Shown: positions 18,188 through 26,907, counted from the stretch's first letter. The stretch: DNA of 64,000 nt from an uncultured Candidatus Melainabacteria bacterium (GCA_934693165.1 CAKUUX010000009.1:23800-87799), one strand, 5' to 3'. The notes: generated by a model from the letters alone, not told the origin. Program-made: numbers and translations.

Positions 18188-18257
18188 AAGTTGGATTCTC
18201 CTTTTTTATAATATTAACATAATTGTTTAAAAAAATCTTTTAAGTTAAAATAAAAAT

Positions 18258-19505
18258 ATGAAGAAACCAGAATTATTGTTACCGGCAGGTAATATCGAAA
18301 AATTAAAATATGCAATTGAATACGGCGCAGATGCTGTATATTTAGGCGTTGTAGACTTTAGTCTACGTGCAATGAGAAAGGGCGAACTTATTACGCTCGA
18401 TAACCTTAAAGAGGCTATAGATATTGCTCATCAGCACAATGTTAAAGCTTATTTAACATTAAACATTTTTGCTTTTAATCAAGATATAAAACTTCTTGAA
18501 CAAGCGATGGATAAAATTATAGAAAGTAATCCAGATGCGATTATTTTAACAGACTTTGGTGTATTTAACGTTGTTAGAAGATATATGCCAAATGTACCAA
18601 TTCACGTAAGTACGCAAACAAATATTCTAAACTATGAAGCAGTTAAATTCTGGAAGGATTTAGGAGCTGAAAGAGTAATTCTAGCAAGAGAATTGCCTAT
18701 TAAGGATGTTAAAGAAATAAAGGAAAAAGTACCTGATATTGAAACAGAAGTATTTGTTCATGGTTCTCAATGCGTATCTTTTTCTGGAAGATGCTTGTTA
18801 AGTGATTATATGACTTATGGCGAAAGAAAAGCTAACCACGGTAATTGTGCTCAACCATGCCGTTGGAGTTATAAATTACTAGAAGAAACTCGCCCAGGAC
18901 AATATTTTGAAATTAATCAAGACAACCGAGGAACACATATTTTAAGCCCAAAAGATTTATGTCTTGTAGAATATTTGAGAGAACTTATAGATGCAGGCGT
19001 GGATTCACTTAAAATTGAAGGTAGAACAAAGAGCTTGTACTACGTTTCTGCTGTAACAAAGGCTTATCGTTCTGCAATTGATGAAGTTTTTGAAAACCCA
19101 AATTGCGATTTGCACAAATACTATGAAGAACTTAAAAAAGTTGGTAACAGAGGTTATACACAAGGTTTCTATCTTGGAAATAACAATTCTGAAAGCTATA
19201 GTTATGAAATTTCAAAAGGTTTGGCTGGTGCTGATTTCTTGTGCGAATTTTGGGATAAAAAAGAAGGTGAAGATTTGTATTTAGTTAAGACTAAAAACAA
19301 ATTTTTAAAAGGTCAAGAAATTGAAATTATCACACCTGACGAACAATATTTCACTTGTGCGACTCAAATTATCAGCAAAAAAACTGGCGAAGAAACTGAT
19401 GTTGCAAATACAAATGACGAATTGTATATAAGATTTGAAAGAGCACCAAAAAATTATAAATTTGCTCTTGCAAGAACTAAGGAAATCAAAAATAATGATA
19501 ATTAA
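18258..19505 (+). CDS. trhP: U32-family tRNA hydroxylation protein TrhP (peptidase U32)
   Basis: A 415-aa member of the U32 family. The N-terminal TIM-barrel-like part begins PELLLPAGNIEKLKYAIEYGADAVYLG. The family signature EVFVHGSQCVSFSGRCLLSDY is near 168-188 and CAQPCRW near 203, giving the conserved cysteines thought to hold an iron-sulfur cluster. E. coli YegQ/TrhP acts in prephenate-dependent hydroxylation of uridine 34 in tRNA; older names are collagenase-like protease. The length fits the YegQ group. It overlaps the next gene by 11 bases. Confidence 0.85.
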   Translation: MKKPELLLPAGNIEKLKYAIEYGADAVYLGVVDFSLRAMRKGELITLDNLKEAIDIAHQHNVKAYLTLNIFAFNQDIKLLEQAMDKIIESNPDAIILTDFGVFNVVRRYMPNVPIHVSTQTNILNYEAVKFWKDLGAERVILARELPIKDVKEIKEKVPDIETEVFVHGSQCVSFSGRCLLSDYMTYGERKANHGNCAQPCRWSYKLLEETRPGQYFEINQDNRGTHILSPKDLCLVEYLRELIDAGVDSLKIEGRTKSLYYVSAVTKAYRSAIDEVFENPNCDLHKYYEELKKVGNRGYTQGFYLGNNNSESYSYEISKGLAGADFLCEFWDKKEGEDLYLVKTKNKFLKGQEIEIITPDEQYFTCATQIISKKTGEETDVANTNDELYIRFERAPKNYKFALARTKEIKNNDN

Positions 19506-19974
19506 ACCGGATTATAATCTAAAAAACATTTATGAAATCACTCCAAAAATGCTATTAGATATGGGTATTAAAGCTATATTCTTAGATTTGGATAGTACAA
19601 TTATGGTTTCTAAATCTGGTAAATTTACTCCTAAAACAATGGAATGGTTTGAAAAATTGAAAAAAGATTTTTATATTGCAATTGTGACTAATAATAAAAA
19701 CCCTGAATATACAAAACTTACAAAAAAAGCTATTCCTTTTAAGGTAGTTGAATGCGCAAATAAACCAAATCCTAAAAAGGTTAAAGAATTAATTCGATTA
19801 ATTTCTGTTAAACCAAAAGAAGTTGTAATGGTTGGAGATAGACCTCTAACAGATATTTTAGTTGGAAAATTTGCTGGCACAAAAACTATCCTTGTAGGTT
19901 CAATCAATGACAACGAAAATATGCCTACAAAAATTGTTAGAGCACTTGAAAGAAGTGTTATTAGACGTTTTTAA
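19495..19974 (+). CDS. yqeG: YqeG-family HAD phosphatase
   Basis: A 159-aa HAD-IIIA phosphatase. FLDLDSTIM (about 32-40) carries the nucleophilic Asp with the DxDST pattern, VTNN is motif 2, and VMVGDRPLTDILVG is motif 4. YqeG homologues are widespread in Firmicutes and cyanobacteria; one role known for relatives is phosphatidylglycerophosphate dephosphorylation in chloroplast and cyanobacterial lineages. I choose the ATG at 19495 (MIIKPDYN), overlapping the trhP stop, instead of a longer frame that would run far into trhP. Confidence 0.85.
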   Translation: MIIKPDYNLKNIYEITPKMLLDMGIKAIFLDLDSTIMVSKSGKFTPKTMEWFEKLKKDFYIAIVTNNKNPEYTKLTKKAIPFKVVECANKPNPKKVKELIRLISVKPKEVVMVGDRPLTDILVGKFAGTKTILVGSINDNENMPTKIVRALERSVIRRF

Positions 19975-20123
19975 TTTAAAAATACAATAATGAGAGTATG
20001 TTTTACAAACAAAAATATGTATAATTATTATACGTAGTTTTGTACATTAATAATTGTATAGCAAGTGGACACCACACAGTTCTTTGAACGACGGTATTAA
20101 CGTCGAGATTGGAGGTGTTGCTT

Positions 20124-20231
20124 ATGACCAAAATCAGAACGCTAGCCGTAATATTTTATATTATAGCAATTCTGTTCAATAAACAGGAACTAGCGCTTAT
20201 GATTGCCGTCCTAGCGCTAGTCCATAAATAA
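20124..20231 (+). CDS. 35-aa hydrophobic peptide, possible membrane toxin
   Basis: A short ORF encoding a basic N-terminus (MTKIRT), a hydrophobic stretch (LAVIFYIIAILF), a polar bend (NKQE) and a second hydrophobic run (LALMIAVLALV) ending in HK. TTGGAGG sits 8 bases before the ATG, one of the best ribosome sites in the window. Size and hydrophobicity match type I toxin peptides, but I recognise no family. An opposing TATAAT at 20292-20287 could drive an antisense RNA over its 3' end. Confidence 0.5.
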   Translation: MTKIRTLAVIFYIIAILFNKQELALMIAVLALVHK

Positions 20232-20276
20232 AAAACAATGTGGTGTAAAATTTTAGCTTTCGCTAAATGCCACTTG
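20231..20276 (-). terminator. Terminator after prmA, or of an antisense RNA
   Basis: On the minus strand CAAGTGG pairs with CCACATTG (one bulge), with an inner TTTAGC-GAAA-GCTAAA hairpin, followed by TTTTTT. It can end the accD-accA-prmA transcript 55 bases after the prmA stop. It could equally end a roughly 50-nt RNA starting near 20280 behind the TATAAT at 20292-20287 (TTGCGT 17 bases before it). Confidence 0.6.
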
Positions 20277-20331
20277 TTATACTCTTATTATAACGTATAT
20301 TTATACTTTACGCAATACTTTGCATTTTAAT

Positions 20332-21240
20332 CTACTTTGTAACAACAAATGAAGTCCATTGATCTTGGTGAATTTCTTCAACAATTTTTAAATTTTCTCT
20401 TTCAATTGCTTCAAGCACAACAGGCTTTTTCTCATCTAAAATACCACTCAAAGATAAATAAGCGTTATCTTTCATAATATTTTTCAAATCACCCATAATT
20501 TCAAACAAAACGTTGTGTAAAATATTTGCGCATACAAAATCAAATTTATCTTTAATTTTATCGGCAGTATTTAATTCAAACGTAATATCAGTACAATCGT
20601 TCAATTTAGCGTTATCAATAGCTGTTTGAATAACGGTTTCATCATTATCACAGCCATAAACTTTTGTAGCACCTAATTTTTTAGCTAAAATCGCTAAAAT
20701 TCCAGAACCCATACCGATATCAGCAACTTCTGCATTTTCAGGCATATATTTTTCTAAAGCTTTCATGCAAAGCTGAGTCGTTTGGTGAGTTCCTGTACCA
20801 AAAGCACAACCTGGATCAAGTTTTATGATTACTTCATGGTCTTTTGGTTGATATTCAATCCAAGTTGGAACAACAGTAATCTTGTCTGTAACGTGTGTTA
20901 CATCCCATTTTTCTTTCCATTTTTTAGACCAGTCTTCATTTTCGATTTTTGTAACAGTAAATTCCCAACTACCCAAATCTTCTTCTGAAAAACCACGTGC
21001 AATCATCATTTCACGTGCAGATTTTAATCTTTCTGCAATATTTTCTGGGTCTTTTATAAATGCTTTTAACGTTCCTTTTGTAGTAGAAATCATTTCTAAA
21101 TCTTTAAAAGCTTCTTCTTCAAGAATGACACCGTCACAATCAAAGATTTCAAAACACATGTTTGAAATTTCTTCTTCCATTTCAGGATTTATAACAAATC
21201 TCAATTCATAGTATTGCTCTTGATTATTCAACGCATTCAC
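20332..21240 (-). CDS. prmA: Ribosomal protein L11 methyltransferase
   Basis: An SAM-dependent methyltransferase of 302 aa, normal PrmA length. CAFGTGTHQTT (about 145-155) and DIGMGSGILAI (SAM site) precede the catalytic-side motif CANILHNVLF. It trimethylates L11. It is third in accD-accA-prmA, overlapping the end of accA by 17 bases, so the three are co-translated from one minus-strand transcript. Confidence 0.93.
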   Translation of the reverse strand: MNALNNQEQYYELRFVINPEMEEEISNMCFEIFDCDGVILEEEAFKDLEMISTTKGTLKAFIKDPENIAERLKSAREMMIARGFSEEDLGSWEFTVTKIENEDWSKKWKEKWDVTHVTDKITVVPTWIEYQPKDHEVIIKLDPGCAFGTGTHQTTQLCMKALEKYMPENAEVADIGMGSGILAILAKKLGATKVYGCDNDETVIQTAIDNAKLNDCTDITFELNTADKIKDKFDFVCANILHNVLFEIMGDLKNIMKDNAYLSLSGILDEKKPVVLEAIERENLKIVEEIHQDQWTSFVVTK

Positions 21241-22174
21241 CCATAACTCTGTATTTGTTATATCTTTGCTCTCTTAATTTAGAAGCAGACATTTTAGAAT
21301 ATTTTTTCAAACTTGCTAAAATGCTTTCTTTTAAATTATTAGCCATTTCTTGATGATTTGTATGAGCACCACCCAAAGGTTCTTTAACAATTCCATCAAT
21401 AATACCTAAGTGAAGTAAATCTTCTGAAGAAATCTTTAAGGCTTCTGCAGCAGTTGCGGCAAGAGAAGAATCTCTCCAAAGAATTGATGCACAACCTTCT
21501 GGTGAAATAACTGTATAATATGCGTATTCAAGCATAAGAACTTCATTTGCAACAGCAAGTCCTAAAGCCCCACCACTACAGCCTTCACCAGTGATAATAG
21601 CAATTACTGGAACTTTTAATTTTGCCATGTCACGTAAGTTTGTGGCAATAGCAATACCTTGACCAGTTGCTTCTGCACTTACACCTGGATATGCACCCGG
21701 AGTATCAATTAAAGTTACAATTGGAATATTAAATTTACTTGCATGTTCAAATAATCTTAATGCTTTTCTATAACCTTGTGGTTGAGGCATACCAAAGTTA
21801 TGTTCAAGGTTTTCTTTTGTATTTTTACCTTTTTGTGTACCAACAAACATAATTGGCTTGCCGTCTAATTTTGCCATACCACCGATTATGGCTCTATCAT
21901 CACAACCCATTCTATCGCCATGGAATTCAATAAAATCTTCGCACATCAAGTCCATATATTCTAAAAAGTTTGGTCTATCTGAATGTCTTGCAATTTGCAA
22001 TTTGTCTTCAATCGATAGATGAGAATATATTTCGTTTTGGTAATCCTTTGCCTGTTGTTCAAAAGATTCAATTTCTTTTTCTAAATTCATTCCTGACTCC
22101 GAACTTAATTGTTGTAATTCTTTAATTTTTTCTTTTATATCCATTATGTTTTTTTCAAATTTTAAAACTGCCAT
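21224..22174 (-). CDS. accA: Acetyl-CoA carboxylase carboxyltransferase subunit alpha
   Basis: A 316-aa subunit that with AccD transfers carboxyl from carboxybiotin to acetyl-CoA, the first step of fatty-acid synthesis. The biotin/acetyl-CoA core shows TPGAYPGVSAEATGQG, IITGEGCSGGALGLAVAN and SPEGCASILWRD. It lies 24 bases after accD. The first Met (MAVLKF) is preceded by AGAAAGTG; an inner Met (MDIKEK) 10 residues on would match the usual start better and is possible. Confidence 0.94.
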   Translation of the reverse strand: MAVLKFEKNIMDIKEKIKELQQLSSESGMNLEKEIESFEQQAKDYQNEIYSHLSIEDKLQIARHSDRPNFLEYMDLMCEDFIEFHGDRMGCDDRAIIGGMAKLDGKPIMFVGTQKGKNTKENLEHNFGMPQPQGYRKALRLFEHASKFNIPIVTLIDTPGAYPGVSAEATGQGIAIATNLRDMAKLKVPVIAIITGEGCSGGALGLAVANEVLMLEYAYYTVISPEGCASILWRDSSLAATAAEALKISSEDLLHLGIIDGIVKEPLGGAHTNHQEMANNLKESILASLKKYSKMSASKLREQRYNKYRVMGECVE

Positions 22175-22198
22175 AGCACCGACACTTTCTTATTTAGC

Positions 22199-23065
22199 TT
22201 ATAACTTATGAAGAGCTAAGATGTTAGAAATATTCTTTCTTAAATCTTTTCTCGCTGATATTACGTCAACTTGACCATTTTTTAGCAAATATTCGGCTGT
22301 TTGGAAGTCAGACGGAAGTTTTTGACGAATAGTTTGTTCAATAACACGTCTACCTGCAAAACCGATTCTTGCATTCTTTTCAGCAATGATAATATCACCC
22401 AAAGTACCAAAACTTGCTGTAACACCACCAAATGTAGGTTCTGTTAACAAGCATAAGTATAAGATACCTTCTTCATCAAGTTTTGCAACTGCACAAGAGG
22501 TTTTTGCCATTTGCATTAAGCTCAAAGCACTTTCTTGCATTCTCGCACCACCTGATGATGTTACTACCATCACTGGAATTCTTCTTTCAATAGCTTCTTC
22601 CATAATTTTAGCGATTTTTTCACCAACGGTACTACCCATTGAACCACCCATGAAATCAAAATCCATAATAGCTACAGCCAATTTATGACCTTCAATTTCA
22701 CCAACCCCAGTTATTACAGCATCGTTTAAGTTTGTTTTCTTTTGAGCTGCTTCTAATCTCTCTTTGTAAGGCTCTGTATCTGTAAATTCTAGTGGGTCTG
22801 TAGGTTTTATGTTTGAGAATAATTCTTCAAATGTGCCTTCATCAAATAATTGATTAATTCTTGTTCTAGCATTTATTCTGAAATGGTATTCACAAACAGG
22901 GCAAACCATGTCGTTTGCTTCCAAGTCTGTTTTTAAAATTTGTGCATCACAATGTACACATTTTGTCCAAAGACTTGGGCTGTTATCTTCTTCAACTCTA
23001 CCTTCGATTTTACGTCTTTCAAGTTGAGCTTCTTTTCTTTTATCGAACCAATCTTGTATTGTCAT
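22199..23065 (-). CDS. accD: Acetyl-CoA carboxylase carboxyltransferase subunit beta
   Basis: A 288-aa subunit with the N-terminal four-cysteine zinc ribbon (Cys36, 39, 55, 58 in CVHC and CPVC). The crotonase-like carboxyltransferase core follows (AVAIMDFDFMGGSMGSTVGEK, TSSGGARMQES). It pairs with AccA. First gene of accD-accA-prmA; start ATG has AAGGAAA upstream. A 199-base AT-rich leader precedes it with a hairpin AGCTTAT / ATAAGCT at 23147-23164. Confidence 0.95.
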   Translation of the reverse strand: MTIQDWFDKRKEAQLERRKIEGRVEEDNSPSLWTKCVHCDAQILKTDLEANDMVCPVCEYHFRINARTRINQLFDEGTFEELFSNIKPTDPLEFTDTEPYKERLEAAQKKTNLNDAVITGVGEIEGHKLAVAIMDFDFMGGSMGSTVGEKIAKIMEEAIERRIPVMVVTSSGGARMQESALSLMQMAKTSCAVAKLDEEGILYLCLLTEPTFGGVTASFGTLGDIIIAEKNARIGFAGRRVIEQTIRQKLPSDFQTAEYLLKNGQVDVISARKDLRKNISNILALHKL

Positions 23066-23264
23066 TTTTGTTTCCTTATGACCTTATATAATAAATTTTA
23101 GAACTATTTTCTATTTTCATCTTTCAACAAAATAGCACACATACTAAGCTTATTTCCATAAGCTATTCTGTTAAAAATATGTTCTTTTATTATATATATA
23201 AGGTTTTTTATTATATTCATTTTGTAATTATTTTTGTTTTACAAAATACATTATACACGCAAAA

Positions 23265-24071
23265 TTATTTTTCGTCATCTTTTTGTACATTTTCAATTTT
23301 ACGACCTGTCAAATAGCTTGTAACCTTTGGTGACAGGTGAATGTTTTGTAAAGATAAGTTATATTTTTTTAAATCACCAATATTTGAATGCTCTTCCATT
23401 AAATCTTTTTTAGGTGCAATATTTATTCCTTCTTTAATTTTTTCAAACTCTGATTTGTAACCTTTTTCAACAACTCTTGCAATTACTTCATCAATATTTG
23501 AACCTCCAACTCCATATTTAGAAGCAATTTGATTTACTGTAGCTCCTTGTGGAAGCCTATACAACCATTGAAGTGAGGCACAGTCATTTTGAGAAAGATT
23601 TACCATTCCATATTGATGTGGAGTGTACATAATATCTGATTTGTAAGGACTATGACCTAATCCCAACGCATGACCGATTTCGTGTAAGATTGTATGATAA
23701 ACCTCATCATCTGACATATATTGTTGATGAATAACACCATCAGATAAACCTATTGATACTTCTGCGCTAAACAATCTATTTTGAGTATCATAATTAAATA
23801 AACAATGACCTAGAGCTTTTCTGTCGACTCTTCGCCATTCAATGTTCACATTAGAAGATAATAAATCTTCTGCTAATCTTATTTGAACTTGCCCAGCAGA
23901 TGCTTTTTGCCAAGTTTCAAGAGCTTTGATTACCATATTTTTATACTTGTAATCCTGCCCTTGCTTTGAATAAAAATTCATAGGGGCAATATATACAACA
24001 AGGGGCATATATGTCCATCTCATTAACTGTCCGTTTTTAAAACTTTCCGATAAATAAGTGTTGTAATTCAT
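23265..24071 (-). CDS. Matrixin-like (M10) zinc metalloprotease without signal peptide
   Basis: A 268-aa protein with a metzincin site HEIGHALGLGH (130-140: His130, Glu131, His134, His140) and the Met-turn IMY (147-149). Upstream PLVVYIAP and the Trp-containing ETWQKAS helix match the matrixin fold. The C-terminal 90 residues are unfamiliar, without peptidoglycan-binding or haemopexin domains. No signal peptide is seen with the ATG at 24071; a longer frame from 24107 adds a short hydrophobic start (MVFVAFLLY) but overlaps the promoter of ybaB. Target and location are unknown. Confidence 0.75.
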   Translation of the reverse strand: MNYNTYLSESFKNGQLMRWTYMPLVVYIAPMNFYSKQGQDYKYKNMVIKALETWQKASAGQVQIRLAEDLLSSNVNIEWRRVDRKALGHCLFNYDTQNRLFSAEVSIGLSDGVIHQQYMSDDEVYHTILHEIGHALGLGHSPYKSDIMYTPHQYGMVNLSQNDCASLQWLYRLPQGATVNQIASKYGVGGSNIDEVIARVVEKGYKSEFEKIKEGINIAPKKDLMEEHSNIGDLKKYNLSLQNIHLSPKVTSYLTGRKIENVQKDDEK

Positions 24072-24087
24072 AACTTTATTGTATAAT
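24061..24087 (+). promoter_or_regulatory. Possible sigma-70 promoter of ybaB-recR
   Basis: A perfect TATAAT at 24082-24087 lies 40 bases before the ybaB start. TTGTAA at 24061 is only 15 bases from it, so the -35 is suboptimal. It overlaps the start of the divergent metalloprotease. Confidence 0.4.
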
Positions 24088-24126
24088 AAAAAAGCGACAA
24101 AAACCAAAAATGAGGAGATTTTTAAA

Positions 24127-24459
24127 ATGGATATAATGGGAATGATGAAGAAAGCTCAAACAATTCAAAAAAAATTGCAAGAGACTCAAAACGAATTAGC
24201 TAATGAAGAAATTACAGTAGAAGTTCAAAATGGAGCTGTAAAAGTAACTTTAGACGGCAAAGCTCAATTCAAATCAATCAAACTTTCTAAAGAAGCAATC
24301 AATGCTGAAAATCCAGACTCAGTTGATGAAGACTCAGTTGAAATGTTAGAAGACCTAATCACAACTGCCATTAAACAAGCTACAGAAGAAGCTTCTGCAA
24401 AAATGGAAGCTAAAATGAAAGCTATTACAGGTGGAATCAGTATTCCAGGATTGTTCTAA
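24127..24459 (+). CDS. ybaB: Nucleoid-associated protein YbaB/EbfC
   Basis: A 110-aa DNA-binding dimer of the YbaB/EbfC family. The N-terminal helix MGMMKKAQTIQKKLQETQ, the strand VEVQNGAVKVTLDGKAQFKSIKL and the Gly-rich tail GGISIPGLF are typical. I take the ATG at 24127 (MDIMGMM) with GAGGAG upstream; the frame is open further but lacks family similarity. Stop and recR start share a base (TAATG), the common ybaB-recR pair. Confidence 0.93.
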   Translation: MDIMGMMKKAQTIQKKLQETQNELANEEITVEVQNGAVKVTLDGKAQFKSIKLSKEAINAENPDSVDEDSVEMLEDLITTAIKQATEEASAKMEAKMKAITGGISIPGLF

Positions 24460-25055
24460 TGATATATCCAAAATCAATTGCGACATTAATTGAATATTTT
24501 CAAAAACTTCCATCAATTGGACCGAAATCAGCTCAAAGACTAGCTTTTTACATGTTAAAAATGCCAATGCCTGAGATTGAAAAATTTGCCAATGCAATGA
24601 TTGAAGCAAAAGAAAACACAAAGGCTTGTGAAATTTGTTTTAACTTGTCATCTACAAGCCCTTGCGAAATTTGTTCTTCAACAAGCAGAGAAAGAAATAC
24701 AATCTGTGTTGTTGCAGAAACAAAAGATTTAATTGCAATTGAAAAAACCAATGAATATAAAGGTTTGTACCATGTTCTACAGGGTTTAATTTCACCAATT
24801 GACGGTATTGGAGCAGAAGATATTAGAATAAAAGAACTTTTAACTCGCCTTACAAATGATGAAGTTACAGAAGTTATTCTTGCTCTTTCACCTTCTGTAG
24901 AAGGCGAAGCAACAAGCTTATATCTTTCAAGATTAATTAAACCTTTCAATATAAAGATTTCAAGAATTGCTTTCGGCCTACCTGTTGGAACAGATTTAGA
25001 ATATGCTGACGAAGTTACTTTGGCAAAAGCAATTGAAGGTAGACACGAACTTTAA
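24459..25055 (+). CDS. recR: Recombination mediator RecR
   Basis: A 198-aa protein of normal RecR length that loads RecA with RecO. It has a helix-hairpin-helix (LPSIGPKSAQRLAFYML), a C4 zinc finger (CEICFNLSSTSPCEICSS) and a Toprim domain (VVAETKDLIAIE...GLYHVLQGLISPIDGIG), ending with a Walker-like GLPVGTDLEYAD. Translationally coupled to ybaB. Confidence 0.95.
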   Translation: MIYPKSIATLIEYFQKLPSIGPKSAQRLAFYMLKMPMPEIEKFANAMIEAKENTKACEICFNLSSTSPCEICSSTSRERNTICVVAETKDLIAIEKTNEYKGLYHVLQGLISPIDGIGAEDIRIKELLTRLTNDEVTEVILALSPSVEGEATSLYLSRLIKPFNIKISRIAFGLPVGTDLEYADEVTLAKAIEGRHEL

Positions 25056-25080
25056 AATTAGAGCTTATAATTTTAATAAA

Positions 25081-25115
25081 ACAGGGGCGAAGCCTATGGC
25101 TTCGCCCCTGTTTTA
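25081..25115. terminator. Bidirectional terminator, GGCGAAGCC stem
   Basis: Stem CAGGGGCGAAGCC / GGCTTCGCCCCTG with loop TAT, flanked by an A-run and TTTTATTTTT. It serves recR (+) and the convergent 459-aa gene (-). Confidence 0.88.
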
Positions 25116-25120
25116 TTTTT

Positions 25121-25140
25121 GTTGGGGGAGAAACCCCAAC
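25121..25140. repeat. Short hairpin repeat GTTGGGG
   Basis: GTTGGGG-GAGAAA-CCCCAAC, preceded by TTTTT. A decayed copy (GTTGGGGTAGAAACCC) follows the small ORF near 6869, also after TTTTT. Both stand next to terminators. Confidence 0.5.
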
Positions 25141-25151
25141 CTACATTCTTA

Positions 25152-26531
25152 TTAAACACGTTTTCCGTCTAATGCGCTTAAAAATTGACGTTTTGTAAAA
25201 TCAACACCTACTTGGTCGCCAACTTTTCTTGCGTTTGTGAAAGTTTCAGACAAGCCTTTTTTAGCCATTGCATCTAAAACACCCTCTAAAGTTTCTGTGT
25301 TTACTTTACCTGCAACTTTTGTAAAGATGTTTGACTTTAAACCACCTTTGTTGTTTGTGTTATTTGTTGAAGATGAAGTTTTAGTAGTAGTTGTTTTAGT
25401 TGTAGATGTTGTTGGAACACCTAACATTGAATTACTTTCATCATTTTCTGCTATCTTATCTGCTAATGTTTTGTGTTTACCACCTTCTGTAGTTGCAGAT
25501 TTCTCTGATGAGCTAGTTGTTGTACCAGTTGTTGTAGTTGATGTAGCAGGAGTTTCTGGAGCTTTAGTTGATGGAGTATACACTGGAGTTTCTGCTACTG
25601 GAGTACCTTGTACAGCATCAAACAATTCATCACGTTTTTCTTCTAATGGAGCTAATTGTGAATACAAGCTATTTAACATATTGATTAATGTCTCACGTTC
25701 ATCAGCAATTGCTTCGTAAGCTTCTTGAGAAATTTCACCACTTACAGCTTTTGGTTGAGCATCAAGATATCTTTCAGTTGCATCAATTTCTTTTTGATAA
25801 ATTTCATCTATTTTTTCCATAATAGGAGTCATTTCATTATTGATAGCTTCTAACTCAGCTTTTTGCTCAGGAGTCATTTTTTCAATAATTTTTGATTCTC
25901 GTTTATATGTTTGTGCTGCAACAATTTTAAATCGTTCATCCCATAATGCACTTTTACGAGTTGAAATGTCGTCAAAAGCTTTTTTAGATTCTTCTAAAGC
26001 GTTTTTATCAGGAAATGTATGATCATATTTTGCATTCAATTCATTAGCTTCAAGTTCAAGTTCAGCCAATTGAGATTCAACTTCGTTCAATTTTGAAGCT
26101 AAAGCTCTATCATCTAATTCAGCATATTCCATAACTTTTGATGTCATTGGGTCTGTACCTGCATTATCGTCGCCAATCAATGTTGTATCTGTTGCAGCAT
26201 TGTTTATTGTTTCAGGATCAATTGTAGGAATTTTTGGTTCATCAACATTGAATAACGAAACTACAGAATCAACTGCAGAACCCAAAAAGTCTTTTAATAA
26301 GTTACTTTTTTGGTTCTCATTTAAACTATTAATATAATTATTTACTAATTGTTCTTCACTTTGTCTATTTGTTAAATCAACACTATCAACTTCATTGTTA
26401 TTTTTAATTAAAGATTTTGCCTCATCAGCAACTAAAGTTTGCAATTTATTATTATTTTCCACTAAAGATTTGAATTCTAAGCTAGATGGTTTGTTTTTTA
26501 ATGCATTATGATAAGCTGCTGTTAAACCCAT
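25152..26531 (-). CDS. Coiled-coil, threonine-rich protein of unknown function
   Basis: A 459-aa acidic protein, not recognised. About residues 125-310 are long helical coiled coil (LNEVESQLAELELEANEL and similar). About 315-400 is a Thr/Ser/Pro-rich linker, and a short ordered C-terminal part follows (about 400-459, GVLDAMAKKGLSETF). No signal peptide or membrane segment. The plan of a helical region, a Thr-rich linker and a small C-terminal domain resembles the two proteins at 39.7-43.9 kb, though the sequences differ. An ACTGTT / AACAGT hairpin precedes the gene. Confidence 0.75.
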   Translation of the reverse strand: MGLTAAYHNALKNKPSSLEFKSLVENNNKLQTLVADEAKSLIKNNNEVDSVDLTNRQSEEQLVNNYINSLNENQKSNLLKDFLGSAVDSVVSLFNVDEPKIPTIDPETINNAATDTTLIGDDNAGTDPMTSKVMEYAELDDRALASKLNEVESQLAELELEANELNAKYDHTFPDKNALEESKKAFDDISTRKSALWDERFKIVAAQTYKRESKIIEKMTPEQKAELEAINNEMTPIMEKIDEIYQKEIDATERYLDAQPKAVSGEISQEAYEAIADERETLINMLNSLYSQLAPLEEKRDELFDAVQGTPVAETPVYTPSTKAPETPATSTTTTGTTTSSSEKSATTEGGKHKTLADKIAENDESNSMLGVPTTSTTKTTTTKTSSSTNNTNNKGGLKSNIFTKVAGKVNTETLEGVLDAMAKKGLSETFTNARKVGDQVGVDFTKRQFLSALDGKRV

Positions 26532-26715
26532 GATAAAATTCCTTATTCACTGTTTCCTAACAGTTTATCTATCGGAATATTTATTCATGACTTTAGGATA
26601 TATTTTCCCTCACCTCATATCATATCATACCATATTGTGCATTATACTTGAGTTTTAGCCATTTTAAATCCATATTTACAATTATTTACAATTGTAGAAT
26701 TTTGCAACATCCAGA

Positions 26716-26907
26716 AACCCTCACCCAAGCGAGCAGAGGCATGAGTGTAGCGAAAGTCGAACAACTGTCAACGAAAACGTTGAGGTTTTCGTTGCAGTTG
26801 TGAGCGTTGCCGTGTAATGCGAGCGCAGAATTTTGGGCGAGGAAATTGACTTGATTGCTTCGCCCTTTTTAAGGGAGAATCTGTCCGTATGGACTGATGA
26901 GGGTTAA
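26716..26907. repeat. Palindromic intergenic repeat, GAGGGT-ended, long form
   Basis: A 192-base element with inverted ends (ACCCTCACCC ... GATGAGGGTTAA). Inside, AGCGAGCAGAGGCATGAG matches the copy at 2.9 kb. A long hairpin at 26762-26800 (CAACTG + CAACGAAAAC / GTTTTCGTTG + CAGTTG) is followed by TTGCCG and GGGCGAGG. The remaining intergenic bases (26532-26715) show only AT-rich leader for the upstream minus-strand gene. Confidence 0.7.

Larger units (their letters stand above)
20056..20282. mobile_element. 227-bp inverted-repeat-bounded element with a hydrophobic mini-ORF
   Basis: The stretch is bounded by 13-base inverted repeats (left GTATAGCAAGTGG at 20056-20068; right, reading inward on the minus strand, GTATAACAAGTGG at 20282-20270), with one mismatch. 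It encloses a 35-aa hydrophobic ORF with a strong ribosome site and a hairpin CGACG / CGTCG just before it. It could be a small mobile cassette or a type I toxin-antitoxin-like locus with end-to-end pairing. Its identity is not established. Confidence 0.45.

Noticed and set aside
25237..25719. 160-aa Val-rich ORF antisense to the 459-aa gene
   Set aside because: Mirror of the Thr-rich linker; composition is explained by the other strand.
26532..26660. Possible motif before the 459-aa gene
   Set aside because: AT-rich words occur, but no box pair at the fixed spacing was found.
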